The notes below the pieces were generated by a model. The model did not search any database, was not told where the DNA came from, and worked only from the letters and a program-made list of their open reading frames with translations. The position numbers and the translations under genes are program-made. Of a stretch of DNA of 64,000 nt, positions 22,506-36,800 are shown one piece after another. The DNA lies in NCBI GenBank assembly GCA_016806645.1, contig JACSYO010000694.1, positions 719,001 through 783,000 on the forward strand, read 5' to 3'. This stretch comes from Ophiodon elongatus. Its lineage: Eukaryota; Chordata; Actinopteri; Perciformes; Hexagrammidae. Position 1 is the first letter of the stretch, and each line of letters opens with the position of its first letter.

Positions 22506-23704
22506 TTTTGATAGTTCCGTATCATTGCTCTCAGGGAGAACATGTGTTTCAGCTTTGTTTCTAACAAGAGCCTTCAGTGGTAAACAAATATATCTACTCT
22601 GACTACAGAAAATGTAAATGTGCTTGTCTTCATACTTTAATATTTCAATTTGGGACTTCTGTGAGTAAACTTTGCAATGGGGACACCAGTTGTTTTTATT
22701 TGAGCTAGTTAAATATTTTAGCTACATGCAACCGTGTTTTGTAACAACAGTGTCGTCCCACATTGTGAGACTATATATGGAACACCACGAACAAGGGTGT
22801 ATTACAAACACCATACGCTGTGTTGAAAATTGTATTTGAATATTAAGACACTATCACAGAAAATACCTTCTGTCAGTACAAAAAAAAGTGTTCTCCTTTC
22901 ACAAGTTACTAGAACTAGTTCTGATTCTGCAAACAGGAGACACATTTTTATTTACCACATGTACATAGGTTTTCATTTTTGGTAGTTTGGTAAGAGCAAC
23001 AGTTCCTGTGAGATTTAAATTAGAGAGTGACCATAAACTGTCTGAGCTAGCATTACAGATATTTCAACTCGCATTTCTTTAAAAGGGAAAGCTATTGTTT
23101 TTGTAAAGAAATACACACAGCCCCTCAGATATTACTGTTGTGTATAGAAAAGAATACACAATGGTTCCTAGTATAGTGCACTGACAATGATAAAGATGCT
23201 GCAGGTAGACACAATTGTTACTGGAACACCTGTAAAAAAACAACAACAATGCAATCCAATGCAATACCTTTGCAACATTGCTGCCTTTTAAAGCTTTTGA
23301 AGGCTCTTTTTTCCCCTTAAAACAGTCAGTGTTGACTCCCACTTGTCACTTTTGAGGATCCCGTTTGTGTGGTGTTGTATCTTATTGTGCTGTAGATAGT
23401 TATGGGCAGCAACTAACAATTATTTTAATATCCAGTTTGTGCAACAAATCAAAGCCCAAAGATATTCAATTTGCAATTATTAAAGATATAGAGAAACAGC
23501 AAAATCTCCCCTTTGAGACATTAGAACGTAAGTGACTTCAATGACCAATTATCAAAACTGTTGTTGATTAACCTAATGTTGAGTGACTGAAATAGATTCA
23601 TCAACTCATCGTTTAAGCACTACGTTGTATAGAGGCATGGGCAATATAATGGTATATTCTGCAAGACAATAAAACGTTGTCTATTATCTGAGAGTTTTTT
23701 AGCT

Positions 23705-23795
23705 AGCTGTTGGTTTGTTGATCAGTTGGTCCACCAATTTGGTCCAGACGGGAATATCCCAACAACTATTGGAAGGACTGCAATGAAACTTGAAT
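23705..23795 (+). repeat. Dispersed fish repeat ('caactattggatgg' family), 5' fragment
   Basis: It contains tagctgttggtttgttgatc, ttggtccagac, atcccaacaactattggaag and ctgcaatgaaactt. I recognise these phrases from a high-copy teleost repeat. A fragment with the distal part of the same element is at 25815-26034, and another proximal fragment is at 39480-39540. Confidence 0.6.
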
Positions 23796-25561
23796 GACAA
23801 CGAGTGACACAATCCACTTGCAGATCACTGCTCTGAATTGTTTCAGACAAATTTAACCTCTGCCTAGAGGCCTACACTTTTGCTATCATTCTGCAGTGAC
23901 AGCCACAGCCTCTTTCTTTTTAATCCCATTCTTTTCCTGGCAACACAAATCGTTAGTGTGTCTCCTAACATGAAACCGTGGAAGAAAGGGGCTCTATATT
24001 TAATGTGCTGTAAAAAGGGATCAGATGATCGGTGTCAGAGGATGGGAGGCCCCCGCACTGTCAAGCCTATTCTCACTTCATCTCAGCCCAGCGATTTATC
24101 AAATTACAGCTTGTTTCTAAGAGCTGGCAAGGGAGATTACCAGTACATAGAGAAGGAGAGGTGTTTGTTCAGCTCAGCCCTATGCTTTAGCCTCTAATCA
24201 ATGAAGCATCCTCTCCGCACACCTATCCAAGCCCTGTCTTTCTTTGAGACATCCATTTCTTAAAGAGCTCAATACAAATCTTGTGAGTGTATGTCTGTGA
24301 CACGCCTGTGTATAGGAGCGTGTCTGCATGTGTAAGTAGAAGTGTTTCTTGTGATTGTGTTTTGGTGAGGTGAGATGCAATATGGGAGAGGCTCTGGCAG
24401 CTCCATTATCTGGGTGGTGTCAGCCTGTCTTCCTGTGCACGCTTATTTTCTTTGGGCCCACTCTTCCATTCAAACATTTATTTGCTGCCCTGACATAACT
24501 TGTCAAGCCCCCTCTGCCTCCCTGTCAGGGAGCTGGGCTTACTGTACTGTCAACTCTCCAGCTTCAAGGCGGTCTGCATTGAGAAGTGACCCCTTTTTTT
24601 ATTGCACTATGAACATTTTCAAAACTAAAGTATTTATTTTTGTTTCCCAACATGTAACACTTTCACAAACATGACAAGTTAATATGGGAGTAATAAAATG
24701 TTCAATGCAGTTGTTAGTTTTTTTTGGAGGGGAGGCGGGGGGGTTTCACAGCACAGGTTTTGGGAAAATGTAGTAAGTGTGAGCAAGATTGTATGACATG
24801 CATCTTATGTTGCTATTTTAATGTGAGTTTTGGTTTGACTGCAATACGTGCTAGCATTCTGTCTGAGGGCTACTGGACTTCCACAGTGACTCAGCACTTG
24901 ATTAAGTCTGTAATTGAGGGCAAAGTGTAAATTGATTACTGATTCAATTAACCCCATTACAGGCACACAGTTCATATTCCAGGCATATGTTTAGCCTTCC
25001 CACTGAAAGCTTCACGAACCTGCCGACAGCCTTGGATTACAAATGGACGACCAAAAGGGAGCTTCCGCAGCGGGCAGTGGTGAAACGTTTTCTGGAGCGC
25101 ATGGCAGCTCAATTAAAAGTGTTAAATGTGGAAATAATTCTGGGTGCTATTTTACCAATCGCCTGGGAGGAAGCAGCAGCAGAGAAATGTCATTTTACTT
25201 CTGCAGCGAATTAGAGCATGATTAAGAGGCTCTGGAGGCCGAAACAACCTGCTGCGTAGCTTGCAAAATAAATCAAGTGCCCAACAGTTGCCAGTTGTGG
25301 CTTTTAGATAAAGCACTTTTTCAACTTGGCAACATTTAGCACCTTTCACTTGAAAACTAGTATTATGGATGGCCAGTATGGGTCTGGATACTAATGCCGG
25401 GAAAGGTCTTGCAGGCAATTACTGTACTTCCAACTTAAAATTAATATTGAGGTCACTGTGTTTGAGGGAAGTGCTCCAGCACAAAATCAAACTGTGCCAC
25501 ATATTATAGTCTTTACTAAATCGCTTATCTGAATCTATAACTAATGACAGGGTGCTTCTCG

Positions 25562-25620
25562 GTAGAGCAATAACGCTGGGCGGTCATGCACTGAATGACT
25601 GCCCAGCGTTATTGCTCTAC
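25562..25620. repeat. 59-nt hairpin: 26-bp stem, 7-nt loop
   Basis: Arms 25562-25581 (gtagagcaataacgctgggc) and 25601-25620 are exact reverse complements over 20 bp. The stem continues six more pairs (25582-25587 with 25595-25600, one G-T wobble) around the loop gcactga. This is the size and shape of a small-RNA precursor or a short MITE. No terminal repeat or target duplication is obvious. Confidence 0.85.
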
Positions 25621-25814
25621 TAACCATGAGCAGATCAAAGTTTTCATTTATACAGTGAAATACTAATAACATCTACTACATGGACTGGCACATCATTTGG
25701 TAGATTCTTGAAACATGTATCATAATGACTTAATTCCTCTGAGATTCTCAGATTGAAATTTCCTGACACGTGTGCAGAGCCATAGACTTTTCTCGAGTTC
25801 TGACTGACTGGTCT

Positions 25815-26034
25815 AAATTGTAATCTGCCCAGTACTTTGGCTTATGATCAAATATCTACAGAGCTAATTACAATAGTTCCCATCATGCTAACATGCTAAA
25901 CTAAGATGAAGAACATGTTCAAAATTCCTACTAAAGATCAGCATGTTAGCATTGTCATTGTGAGCATTTCAGCATGCTGACGTTAGCATTTAGCTCAAAG
26001 CACCAGACAGAGCTGCTGGTGTGACTGTGGACTC
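25815..26034 (+). repeat. Dispersed fish repeat ('gcatgttagcattgtcattg' family), distal fragment
   Basis: It contains cagtactttggcttatgatc, atgctaacatgctaaactaa, gatcagcatgttagcattgt, gctgacgttagcatttagct and ends near gactgtggactct. It matches the distal half of a repeat I recognise as very common in perciform genomes. Confidence 0.7.
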
Positions 26035-26828
26035 TATTCTTGTTGACTGTTAAACTCCAACACTTTTTAATTACATATTTTTAACATGTGGACTGGATGT
26101 CATTCCTATGTGGACGTAATTCCTAACTGATACTAAATAATAGGGAATAAAAGAATACATTTATTGTCGATGATTAAATAGTCTCCCATCACCAACAATT
26201 CAAGTGAGGTTCTTGTTTCTTCATTCGGTCTAAAATGCAAAAGATTTACCAAAACGGCTGTGTGCTTTTAAATCAAAGGATTTCTAACAGTGAGCTCTGG
26301 ATTCAGAGGATAATCTCTTCACTACATTTCTATTAACCCTCCCACCAACCTCCCACTTTCTTTTTCATCACTACCTTCCTCTGTCGCTCTCCTGGATCTA
26401 AAAGAAATCTGCTTTAAACCATCTGTCTCCCAGTGCAACACATGCCTCCTCTAGTCACAAGAGAGAAGGAAAAGAGCATGTGGGGACACAATAGACCCAT
26501 AACAGGAGCAAATTGTCTCCCTTCTTCCTCTCCTTCTCCCCCTCCCTTCATCCATCCAGATGCCCAAGCTCCACAAGTCGGGCGCTGTCAGTGTGAGCGG
26601 GATAAAGAGAACCAGCTGGTGGCTACTGAGAAGACATAATGGAAGTGGTACACAAGGAAACTAAATAGTATGACACCAATAACAAACATAAGCGCTGGGA
26701 ACGTAAACTAAATTCATCACTGTGAAACTCAAAATATGTTACTTAAAAGTAACTTTGGGTCTAGAATAGTCATTTTAACTTTTACGCCCCACTTCTTCTG
26801 TAGTGTTTGTGTGAACAGTAGTTGAGTT

Positions 26829-26831
<3 letters not shown>

Positions 26832-26919
<88 letters not shown>
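26832..26919. repeat. (GT)n microsatellite
   Basis: About 88 bp of uninterrupted GT repeat. Apparent poly-Cys/Val open frames across it are artefacts. Confidence 0.95.
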
Positions 26920-26920
<1 letters not shown>

Positions 26921-27589
26921 ATGGGCCCTCATTTCTTATTTCAGCAGTGTCTGCTTTCTCACCACGGCTTCTCCCCTCACTGGTAGAATTCAGAGCCCTA
27001 GACGAGCTGGTCGGAGCCCTCAGCAGGATGTTTGGAGGCTATGATGGAGGATGAAGCCTGCGTGATACAGACAATGAGGCCTGCATGCATAAATACAGAG
27101 TCTACAGGGAGACAAGGAGTGCATGTTTATTTTGACTTTGAGATTGTTCTTGGTTAGGGGGTCCTCTTGTTTTTCATATACAAATTATAGTATTCTGGTA
27201 GCTCCAATCACCCTGCTGAGGGTCTGGGATCATCTAAGCAGAGGTCACTTTTTACAGCGCTTCTTTATAACATTGATAAAAGAAAAATATGTATGAATGA
27301 GTGGTATACTCTTGGAGGGTGTTTCATGTGTGTGGAAGTATACACAAATAATTCAGACTGAACTGGACAGCTTTCAACCTTATTATGGTACAACTTAATT
27401 ACAGCACTGAGCCAATTGTCCTGGATTGACACAACAGACAATGAATAAGTGTGGTGTTTATAGGAGAGTCTTTTCCTACTCAGATATAGACGATTCTGTG
27501 CTGGTCAAATTTGCATGTATGCATCGCAGAATGGTTCATGTCACGCACACACTGGCACAGACAGTAACCGACTATTGTCACAGCCACAC

Positions 27590-27840
27590 ACAGTGTTGCC
27601 CACTAGGCAACTCTCTCGCTAGATTTAGCAAATTTTCAGACCCTCTAAGCCACTTTATTTATAAAACTAGCGACATATTTAGCGACTTACTCAGACTGTC
27701 AGGGAAAAAAGCGAGAAATATATTAAAATATAATACAGTATATTGTAATTTATTCCAATTCATGCTTCTCAGAGTAATCGCAGTGACAGTCTGCACAGTC
27801 AGTAGGTGTGGGGCTGGCAGGAGGAGGCCTCTCGCTGAGC
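27590..27840 (+). repeat. Possible dispersed repeat ('gttgcc...agcgactt' type)
   Basis: It contains gtgttgcccactaggcaact, ttttcagaccctctaagcca, aaaactagcgacatatttag and cgagaaatat-like sequence. These phrases resemble a decayed interspersed repeat I have seen in fish genomes. The assignment is tentative. Confidence 0.4.
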
Positions 27841-30800
27841 AGGAGATAACATAATATAATATAATACACAAACCTTTTACATTCTTGCAAATAGATACTG
27901 ATCCTTAAATAGTTTTTTATAAATAGAAAACACAGTTTTAGATAGATAATTGGCTCTCTATAATAGGACTACACAAACGGTGTACAATAATATGTTGTAT
28001 GTTTCTTCACTGATATGTAAATATTATTTAATATCATGTTCATTATTTTTGAAAATACAATTGAATTTCACACTAAAGACAAGTTACAAAAATGTTTGCG
28101 TGTCTAGTCTTCTGCTCTGTCCTAGGATTATGACTCAGAGGATATGTCTGCTACAGAATGGCATATGACTGATCATACTGCAGTATTGCAAAACGCTGAA
28201 AACAGCCCAAAAGGTAGGAGTCAGTGCTGAGTCACCCATTCTGAAATATAAAGCCACTATGCAAACAGCGATCATATGAAAGCCCTCTAACCGAAGCCAT
28301 TAAGAAACAAGTTAAATGGAGTAATTAATGAATAATGTTGATCATGTGGAGGATTTAAAGTAAAAGGCCACAAGAGTAACGGAACCATTTCATATGGTCA
28401 CATTAAGGCTATTTCACCATGTTGAAAATAACAGCAGCAAAACTGACAATAATCAAAGCAAAAGGTTTAAGCAGCGTACTGTAAAATACTAGCTAGGAAA
28501 TGAGAATTATAATTGGAGAAAGTTGACGGGAGTTATTTGATATTTGAAAAGGTCATCATGACATTTATTGTAGAAAAAGCAAAGGTGTAACTAATCACAA
28601 TACTAATTACTGCACTCAACTTAATGCTTAAGTTCCAGCACCCTGCTACAGTATATAAATGCTAACTCATTCACACAAGGCCATGTTCACATCATCATGT
28701 GAGGGATACATTTTCATTTAGTTTTCAGGCAATATTGTACTATTAAGAGCCAAGTTGGATGTCTCGTTTCTCAATCAGAACTACACCTTGAATGTTGCCA
28801 TGAGCGCTATTTAGTTGGAAACTGGTATAACTCCAATATGACATAAAAGTGGCATTTAGACACTTAAATCTAACAGAACAATAATTAAAGTTACAAGTTA
28901 AACCTGTGCTTTCCTTGTATTATAAGTCAAATTGCCATACCTAAAAAGCCCACCCGCCAATGTTCTGCTCTTGCTGCCCTCACCAGCACGGGAGCTGTCC
29001 ATGGTACCAACTCCTGTCACCAGAAGTAATGGCTATCAGAAGACAATTGGTTTCCAATGCTTTTTTTTAATTAGGTAATTTAATGACAAAACTTAGTTTG
29101 TACAAGTTCACAGCCTGCCACTGACAGAGCTAAACAAAAAAGGGCGGTGATTCGACTGACAAAATGCCAGTCGATTCAACCCCTTCACTACGGATGATGT
29201 GATATGACCCTGAAATGTAACCAAATAACTACATCACACATTATTTGTGCCGGTAGATAAACAGCTGCTACTTTGTAAATATTGCTTAAGCTTTTAAAAA
29301 CTATCTACAACGGAGGAGCGGACAAATCACAAACAGCAGCATTAAGCATTTCATCACATATTAACCTCAGGTGTCATAAAGTCCTGCAGCTGACAGGTCC
29401 AGCCTGTGGATAAAGCCCCAATTACTTTAATCGATGGAATATTTGATTAATTTAAGAAATTTAAGAAGAAGAAATACTTTATTATATTTGCAATCAAAAG
29501 TTACAATTACTTATTGCTTCAAATACAATCACGTTTGTCCAATTTTGCCATGTGCAGGCAAAAGAAAAGATGTTCAGTTTAATGCAGTCTGCTTCGACCG
29601 TTGAAAAAAACATACTGATTCTGCTGTTACACTGGTGGCTACTTAGCAACAATACCACTGCCCTAAAATGCCTATTTCAGCTTTCAAAACCAGGAGAAGC
29701 TGATGATGACAACGTACTATTTCATAGTGAGCGGACAGATTAATAAACGGTTGTGCCAACTGATAACAAGCCCTTGTGTTCACTATGCTGTACAACGTTT
29801 CTGTGAGAAAGAAAAATATTAGCTTCAGGAAGACTTTCAGGAAAGCTCAAATTGACTGTATTCCTCTGAAATAACTAGCGAAATAATGCCCTCCTAGAAG
29901 GTTGTTCACAAAGTGGACTTGGCCTAGAAGAAAATGACAGTAACAGAGAGTAGATTTTACAACTGCAAATAGGATGAGTTTAAAACAACCCTGAACTATA
30001 ATAAAATAAACAGTAATGAGCATAATTCAGCTACCGCTGTGTTGCAGAATTGACTTTTCACAAATGAAAAGTCATCTGAGCTCGGTGATTTATTGAACTT
30101 AGGTGACTTAGCTCGAATTGTTTTTCGTGTACTTCAAATTCAGAATGCAGTTTTGTTTCATGAAAACCCTGCTGAGCTATCTTATTCACGTGTGTATGAT
30201 AAAGTTTTTGGAGTCCCTGCACACCCACACTGGTGTGTTCATTCTGGTAAAAAAAACAGGCAAAACAATATCCTGAAAACTGCAAGAAGTCACCAAACTC
30301 AGCGTAGCAATTTGTAAAGATGTCACAGGTACAACAAGAGAGTGAGAGAGGTGTCAATCAACCAGAGCGTGTGCATGCCCACACTATTCTGAGAAGAGAT
30401 CTAGTGAGGCAAAATAATTGAAAACACCTGTCTGGGTGTCCCACTGACGATAAGGGACTTTAATCGGATCACAATATTATATGATATGAAAATAAAGAGA
30501 AATTACAGCAAGTATAAATTGTGTATACAATTAGTCATGGGTTAAAATGACAGGAAACTTGATTTGGAATTGCTTTATATAGCTTTTGAAGATCAATAAA
30601 AAACATCGGTCTGACTCAAAGGAGGAGGAAGAACAGAATGGCGTCGACAATTAGATGCAAGAAAAATCGAGAGCCGAGGCAAAAACGAAGCCACGTGCTT
30701 TAGGCTGTTACGAACAAACATTCGTGGCTCACAATGTAACAGAACCATAAACCATAAATTGTGTTTGACGGAGATGAGCACCCAACCAGAACTGAAAATA

Positions 30801-33800
30801 CAACATAACAAACTTCACCATGATCAACCCAACAAGAAATGGAAAGTGTGTCTGAGCTGAACACTGACAGAGAATCCCGATCAATACACAGACTGACTCC
30901 ACAACTCGAAAAGTGACGAAACAAGCTTTATATTTCAATCTCTGTGCATCATATATGTGTGCAACACAAAGTATTTTCACTTTGAAGAAGCTACGTGGAA
31001 GTTTTGTGGTATAAATTCAGCTCAATGTGTTTTACCTGTGGCAGTCCTTACAATGTTCAACACTTCTGACTCTGGCGAGTGTATTGTGAGATGCAGCGGC
31101 TCGGAGCCCAAGACAAATTTCCCCTGCGGGACGATAAAGTACATCTTAACTATCTTATCTTATTCTCTCAGAAGTCGGGAGTTACCAACAGTATTTAGAC
31201 TTAATCTATGTTCCCTTTTGGGATTATTATTTCTTTTTTTTATGTGATGAAACACTGCCAAACTATTTGAAAGGCCAGCGTCTAAACTAGGATATAATGA
31301 TATTACAATTCAGGTAAAGAAACAAAGGAGGTGTTCCTTTTAAAACAACTAGACAGTGACATGTTGGTCTTTACGTGGATTGACTGAATGTGCTGATTTG
31401 TGTGTGTACATTGTACCATCAAAACTTTAGATTTGTTCTGATGAGTTCACACCAATAGAGGCACTCAAACAAAGTTGAACTCATACTTCAGTCTGAGGGA
31501 ACGGCGTGTGCCTCAACTTGCCGTGCACCCAGGACGCCATGTAAGATGATTATTTACCTCATGAAGTGATTCAGCAGTTATGAGTCATCCGCCACTGCAA
31601 AATAATATTGCAGACAAATGCGAGTATTTTCAGAGGGCTTGTTCCATATGAGGAACAAGTATGTCTCGTCAGACAAAATCAGCCCTCCCACCCACTCTGA
31701 TGTCACAGATGGAGAATAGAGGACACATGTAAAGAGATTTCACAAAGCAGAGGCACACAGTTACCTTTTAGGCATTTGGCTGACATTTTGATCCACGGTG
31801 AACGACATGGACAAACCTGGCTGGCTTGGTGTGAAATCAGGACCACCGCTGGTGTGCCACGAAGCCCACCTTGTCCTTTGAAATCTGCATCAAATGTACG
31901 TTCGGCTTGACTCAATTATCACACAGCCATGGTGAATTAGAAGGAGTCTTTTGCTGTAGAGAAATGCTGCAGAGACTATGAAGAGGAGCAGCAATTAAAA
32001 TCAGGCATTTTCTGTGTTCTCAACTGTTTGATCTCGATATGTGAACCTCGTATTTTCAGCGAGAGAAAAACCCAGCGTTGCCCACTGGAAAAGAGCAGTT
32101 ACATGACTAAAGTCAGCATGATTTTTAACATCCATCACAGACACAAGCTGCTCCCACTTGTCATGTTTCATTATGAATCCCAGAGGATTAAAGAACATAC
32201 TGACACATCATGTAGGCTGAGCCTGTTAACTTCCAGGCTGTTTCACAGAAGAAGACTTGTGTAGTCAAGTCCGAGCTTCGCTTTACACATTTCCAGCAGA
32301 CGTAATGGATGCCGGTTCAGCGGAAAACAAATTTTTAGCTTGAATGGATTTGTCAATTATACACGAAAAGTTTCCGATGTGTTATTCCTGTATAAGCCAT
32401 TAGACATTAGACTCTATTTCAAGTCCGGAAGTTTCAAAACATGTCCGTGCTTGGTCTTTCTACCAAGTCAATTAGCTGAATACACTGAGCTCTTCATGAG
32501 TAGACATGAGCAGATGGGGGAAAGTCAAAAATATTCATGAATGGCTTTATGTATAATAACACCTGGCAAGTACATTCATGCGCTTCTGATCAGCAAACAG
32601 AACGGCTCTCTTTTTTACTTTTACAATATTGTTTCTGAAGAGAGAGCTGATGATGTAGAGAAGCAATTTACACTTGTTTCGCTAATCAGAATAAATACAT
32701 GATGAGCACGTTTTAAGAAGGCACATGTAAATAAAAACAGAGACAGAGAGAAGAGGGAGCAAATTAATGCGACGACTTCTTCCACTGTAGCCAAATCAAC
32801 CTGAAACAATGTCGGATAAAGTAAATTATTCTGGAGCAATTTAACCGCTATTCAGGCCTGAGGCGAGCAATACAAACAACTTAGCAAACCAGCGAGCATT
32901 AGAGCTGTAGACTCATGAATAAATGATCCTCAGATCCCCAATTTGACATCACAAAGATACACACTGGGCCCACCATCAAAGACCCACCATCTCTGCCAGT
33001 GAGTCGTCACTGCAAAAGGTAATAGCTCTCCGCCTCCCTCCCTTCCTCTCTCTTTCTGTCTCCCGTTTCATTTTTCATGCAACACAATGTAATTGCATCT
33101 CTCTGCCACAGAATCCAGGGTGGCAACGTTTGATACTGACACCCCAGGCCCGCAGACGTCCTGTGGGTGTCAAGACATCAGACGGCTGAGGGAGTAAACC
33201 ACCTGCTGGGTGCACCCCCGCACGTCACTGCTGGATCAGCAAAACCAATCCTGTCCGATTTCAGAAGTGTAGCAATACTGACAATCAAAGCCTGATGTCT
33301 CAAAATGACACCGTCTTCCTTGTGATCAAAAAGCTGCCACGGACAGCGCTCCCATCACTTCTGGTGACAAGTGTACTGAAGCAGATATTGCCAGATGGGG
33401 TGTAAATGTTAGCTTCTAAATAAAATCTTCAGCATTTTTCTTTGTTTTACCAACAAAGCCACGGAAATGTTACGACATTGTTATTTCAGTAACTGCCATA
33501 CATGAATGCATGAAAACACATTAAAAGGGGTCATAGCGTTTCATGACTTCTTGAATTAATTAAAAAAAACTCTTGATACTCTTTTTACATTTGTCGTATA
33601 AACACACAGAACCAGTAACAAGAAAATTGAAAACCATACTCAAACATCAACTTTTTCGGCATTTTACTGGTGTTTCGGTATTAAGGGCGCATACTTTACC
33701 AACCCAAGATGTTACCCAACATGATGCTGATTGGAACCCGTGGGGAAAGGGAGATTTCTGAAAATAGTTTCATTAGACCACAAACGTTATTGTATTTTTT

Positions 33801-36800
33801 ATGCAAATATCGTTATTCGAGTGTTAAAAAAACATCTCATATATTTTGTAATAAAGCGCTTACATAAATGAAACGTTTTTGATAAGGATATTTTCAATCG
33901 TTAAATGTGCTGAGAGTAAAATGATGATATTGAAAAATCCGAGATACAGTGGTTAAGTTTAGGTATGGGGTTATTGTAATCAAGGCGTCCACCACTGTGG
34001 CGGCTTTTCCACATCCAGCGCAGAATAGTTATCAGCATCCAGGTCAACCGGCATTGTGAGCGAGCTTCGGGCTGTACAACCCACCCACTTTGAAAACAGG
34101 ACCCACACGTGTTACACTGGTCCCTATATCCTAAGGGTCACTAAGCCATGAGTAATTAACTGGCTGCATGACCACAGACCTGACAACAGCATGATGGAGT
34201 GCCCGACTCTCAGCTCTGGTCCACATAGTGTGTAAATGGTTTGACACGGGGATACTCCGGGTCACTGGCTTTAGCGTAAAGTAGACCCACATAGAGCAGC
34301 CCCTCTGATGGGAAATGAAACACAAGCCCTGACTGTTAGAGTGTAATAGTCTCCCCTATCACTGAATGCCTGCCTTACCCACAAGTCTGAGGAAGGATTA
34401 TTTAGCGAGTGAACAAGCTGTCTGAGTCTGAGACAGATTTCCTTCATCATTTCCTGTGCAGGTAAAGTATGTGTATATAAAGGTACAGTATGTGTGTCAT
34501 TCAGACTGTGTGTCTTTTTTACATACGTTCATGTGTTTGCGTCCATGTCATTTTTTAAAAGAAATTCATAACAATGTGTGTCAGTCACAACAGGATTGGT
34601 GCATAATAAGTTGTCAACGTCACTTCAAAGTCCTTCCTTCCCCCTACAGCAAATAATTAGCATGAACTTAACGGATGGAGTTGCAAACCACAGGAGTGGT
34701 CTGACACTCGCCGCGTTCGCCACATAGAGCCGCAATGCCAACCTCAAAGCAGCAGAAAAATGTATCGAGACAACTGCTGCGGTAAACAGACTACTGCTGA
34801 AGAAGTATTATCTAAATAGAATCGCCCTCTCTTCTTGCCCTGGATAAGGCAAGTTTATCACCGTGGCACAATTAACACAGTGGCCTGCAGCTGAATGTGG
34901 TAGAAAGTACGAGACCGATATAAAGCATGAGAGAAAAGAGAGAGACAGAGCAGCAATAAACCTGCAAATCAACTTAATGCATTCATGCCTCCTGGTTAGT
35001 AGCACAAAACAAGTTTGGATGCATAGCGCTTATATATGAATAGAATAAATTCCGAGCTTTCTGTTGGCAAAATAGTTCATTTCAGTCAGCCACCTTACAA
35101 GGAACAGATGCATTATGTGGAAACACAGTATAATAAACACAAGTGTAGGAATGATTTGGCATCCAGGCTGAGGCTCTACTTCGTCACCACCCACAAGGAC
35201 AACAAGCTCCGGACACATGAATTACAAAGCCCAATACAAACTTTCATACTACAGTGTTTGAGACCAACCACTGTGTGCAAAGTCACCCGCTGAGCACCTC
35301 AGACCACAAAGGGGAGCATACTTTCTAGGGAACTGACATGGAGAAATTTAAACCCAGCAACGCACCTGCACTGCAGCAGCAGCAGCAGCAAGCTGAACCC
35401 CATCAGCTATACAGCAGATCTTTATTAACAGCACACCACAAAAATGGAGCAATGTCTTCGTATGTATAATGAGCAGCAGGTAAAAACAGCATGCATAGCA
35501 GAAAAGGATATCAGCAGTTTATATCGAAAACAAAAGCAATTGTTTTGAGTACTGCATAGTACTTATAGTACTTAGCAAGTGTGTGAAGACACTGTGAATA
35601 TGACAATCTATCCATTTGACAAACATGTTGAGATTCACATACATCTTATATTACGTGGAAACACTTAGGCTGTGAATGAATGTGAATGGACTGCAGTCAT
35701 GTTTACATCCCTGTGGAAGCAGATATACAAACAAATAAAGCAACAACCAAGGGGGAAATATGCCATAAAACAAATTCAACACAAACCACAACAAACATGG
35801 GCAACGATTGAAAGCATAAAAAACACACCAGCCAAATATAAAAAAAAAAAAAAAACAAAACATGAAAATCAGCTTATCCACTCCAATAATTGGATCCATA
35901 CTTAACTACAAATACCAATGCGAGCACTGCACATAGGTAGTTAACTTCCATGATTGACAGAAGCATAAGAGCAGAAATTAGCAGCCAGCGAGCACAAGAC
36001 ATCACAAGACATGACAAAACAAGCACAGATGGGAACTTAGAGCAATGCCAGCCAGCACTGAAGCAACAGAAAAGGCACAAACAAGGGAACCGAGCCAAGA
36101 CATCTTCTCAGATGTTAGTAGAAGCAGCAAGTCCTTACCTCGGTGAAGTCAGCTGTCATCCCTGGCATGTCAGCTTAACTCATGCGTGGAGTCCAACTCC
36201 ACTTGGGGCTTGAAGTGTCGTTTGACGCCACAGCTGATTAGGACCGACGGCAGACAAACAGAAGAGTTCTAGAATGCCCAAACATGAGTATTCCATCAAC
36301 GAAGATGGCCGGAAGTGACGGAGCACGGGAGTGACCGTAGAGAGAATACATATATATCGAGGCCTTTTTCCCTCTGGTACGCCTCTCTGCAGGCCTTTCC
36401 TTTACTCTTTACATGCAGGTATCTGTTCCATTTGCAATCTCTGGGCGAGACTTTTTGTCCCCCGGTGTTATGGCAGTGCATCGGGAGCATGTTTAACAAA
36501 CTTCCCGTGCGCCAGGCTCTTGGCGCACAGTGGCGCAGATGTGTAGAAAGATACTACAATATACTATTTAGTATGCCAGACAAAAAAAATGAGTATGTCC
36601 CAAAGGCCTTAGTCGCATTTTGCAGTACGCAAGCTCGCCTGCTTTTCTGGCTTTTCTGATCCATAATCCTGTGCGAGTGTGTTTTATTCACAACAGAGTG
36701 TTGCGGGAATGAGTCCAAAATACCAAAAATGGGCATTTTTGCACGTATGGTTGCCTCCTCTCGAAGTCAATGGTTTTTTTTTAACAGGAAGCCACTTGTG

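Larger units (their letters stand above)
21301..26831. other. Intergenic, no gene seen
   Basis: No coding sequence is recognisable. The interval contains a CA repeat at 22452-22503, two fragments of another fish repeat (23705-23795, 25815-26034) and a strong hairpin at 25562-25620. The stretch 24000-25220 is richer in G+C than its surroundings but shows no domain or conserved frame. Confidence 0.6.

Noticed and set aside
26833..27054. Poly-Cys/Val open frames across the GT repeat, and similar frames at the other microsatellites
   Set aside because: They are products of dinucleotide repeats read in frame, with no homology or splice support.
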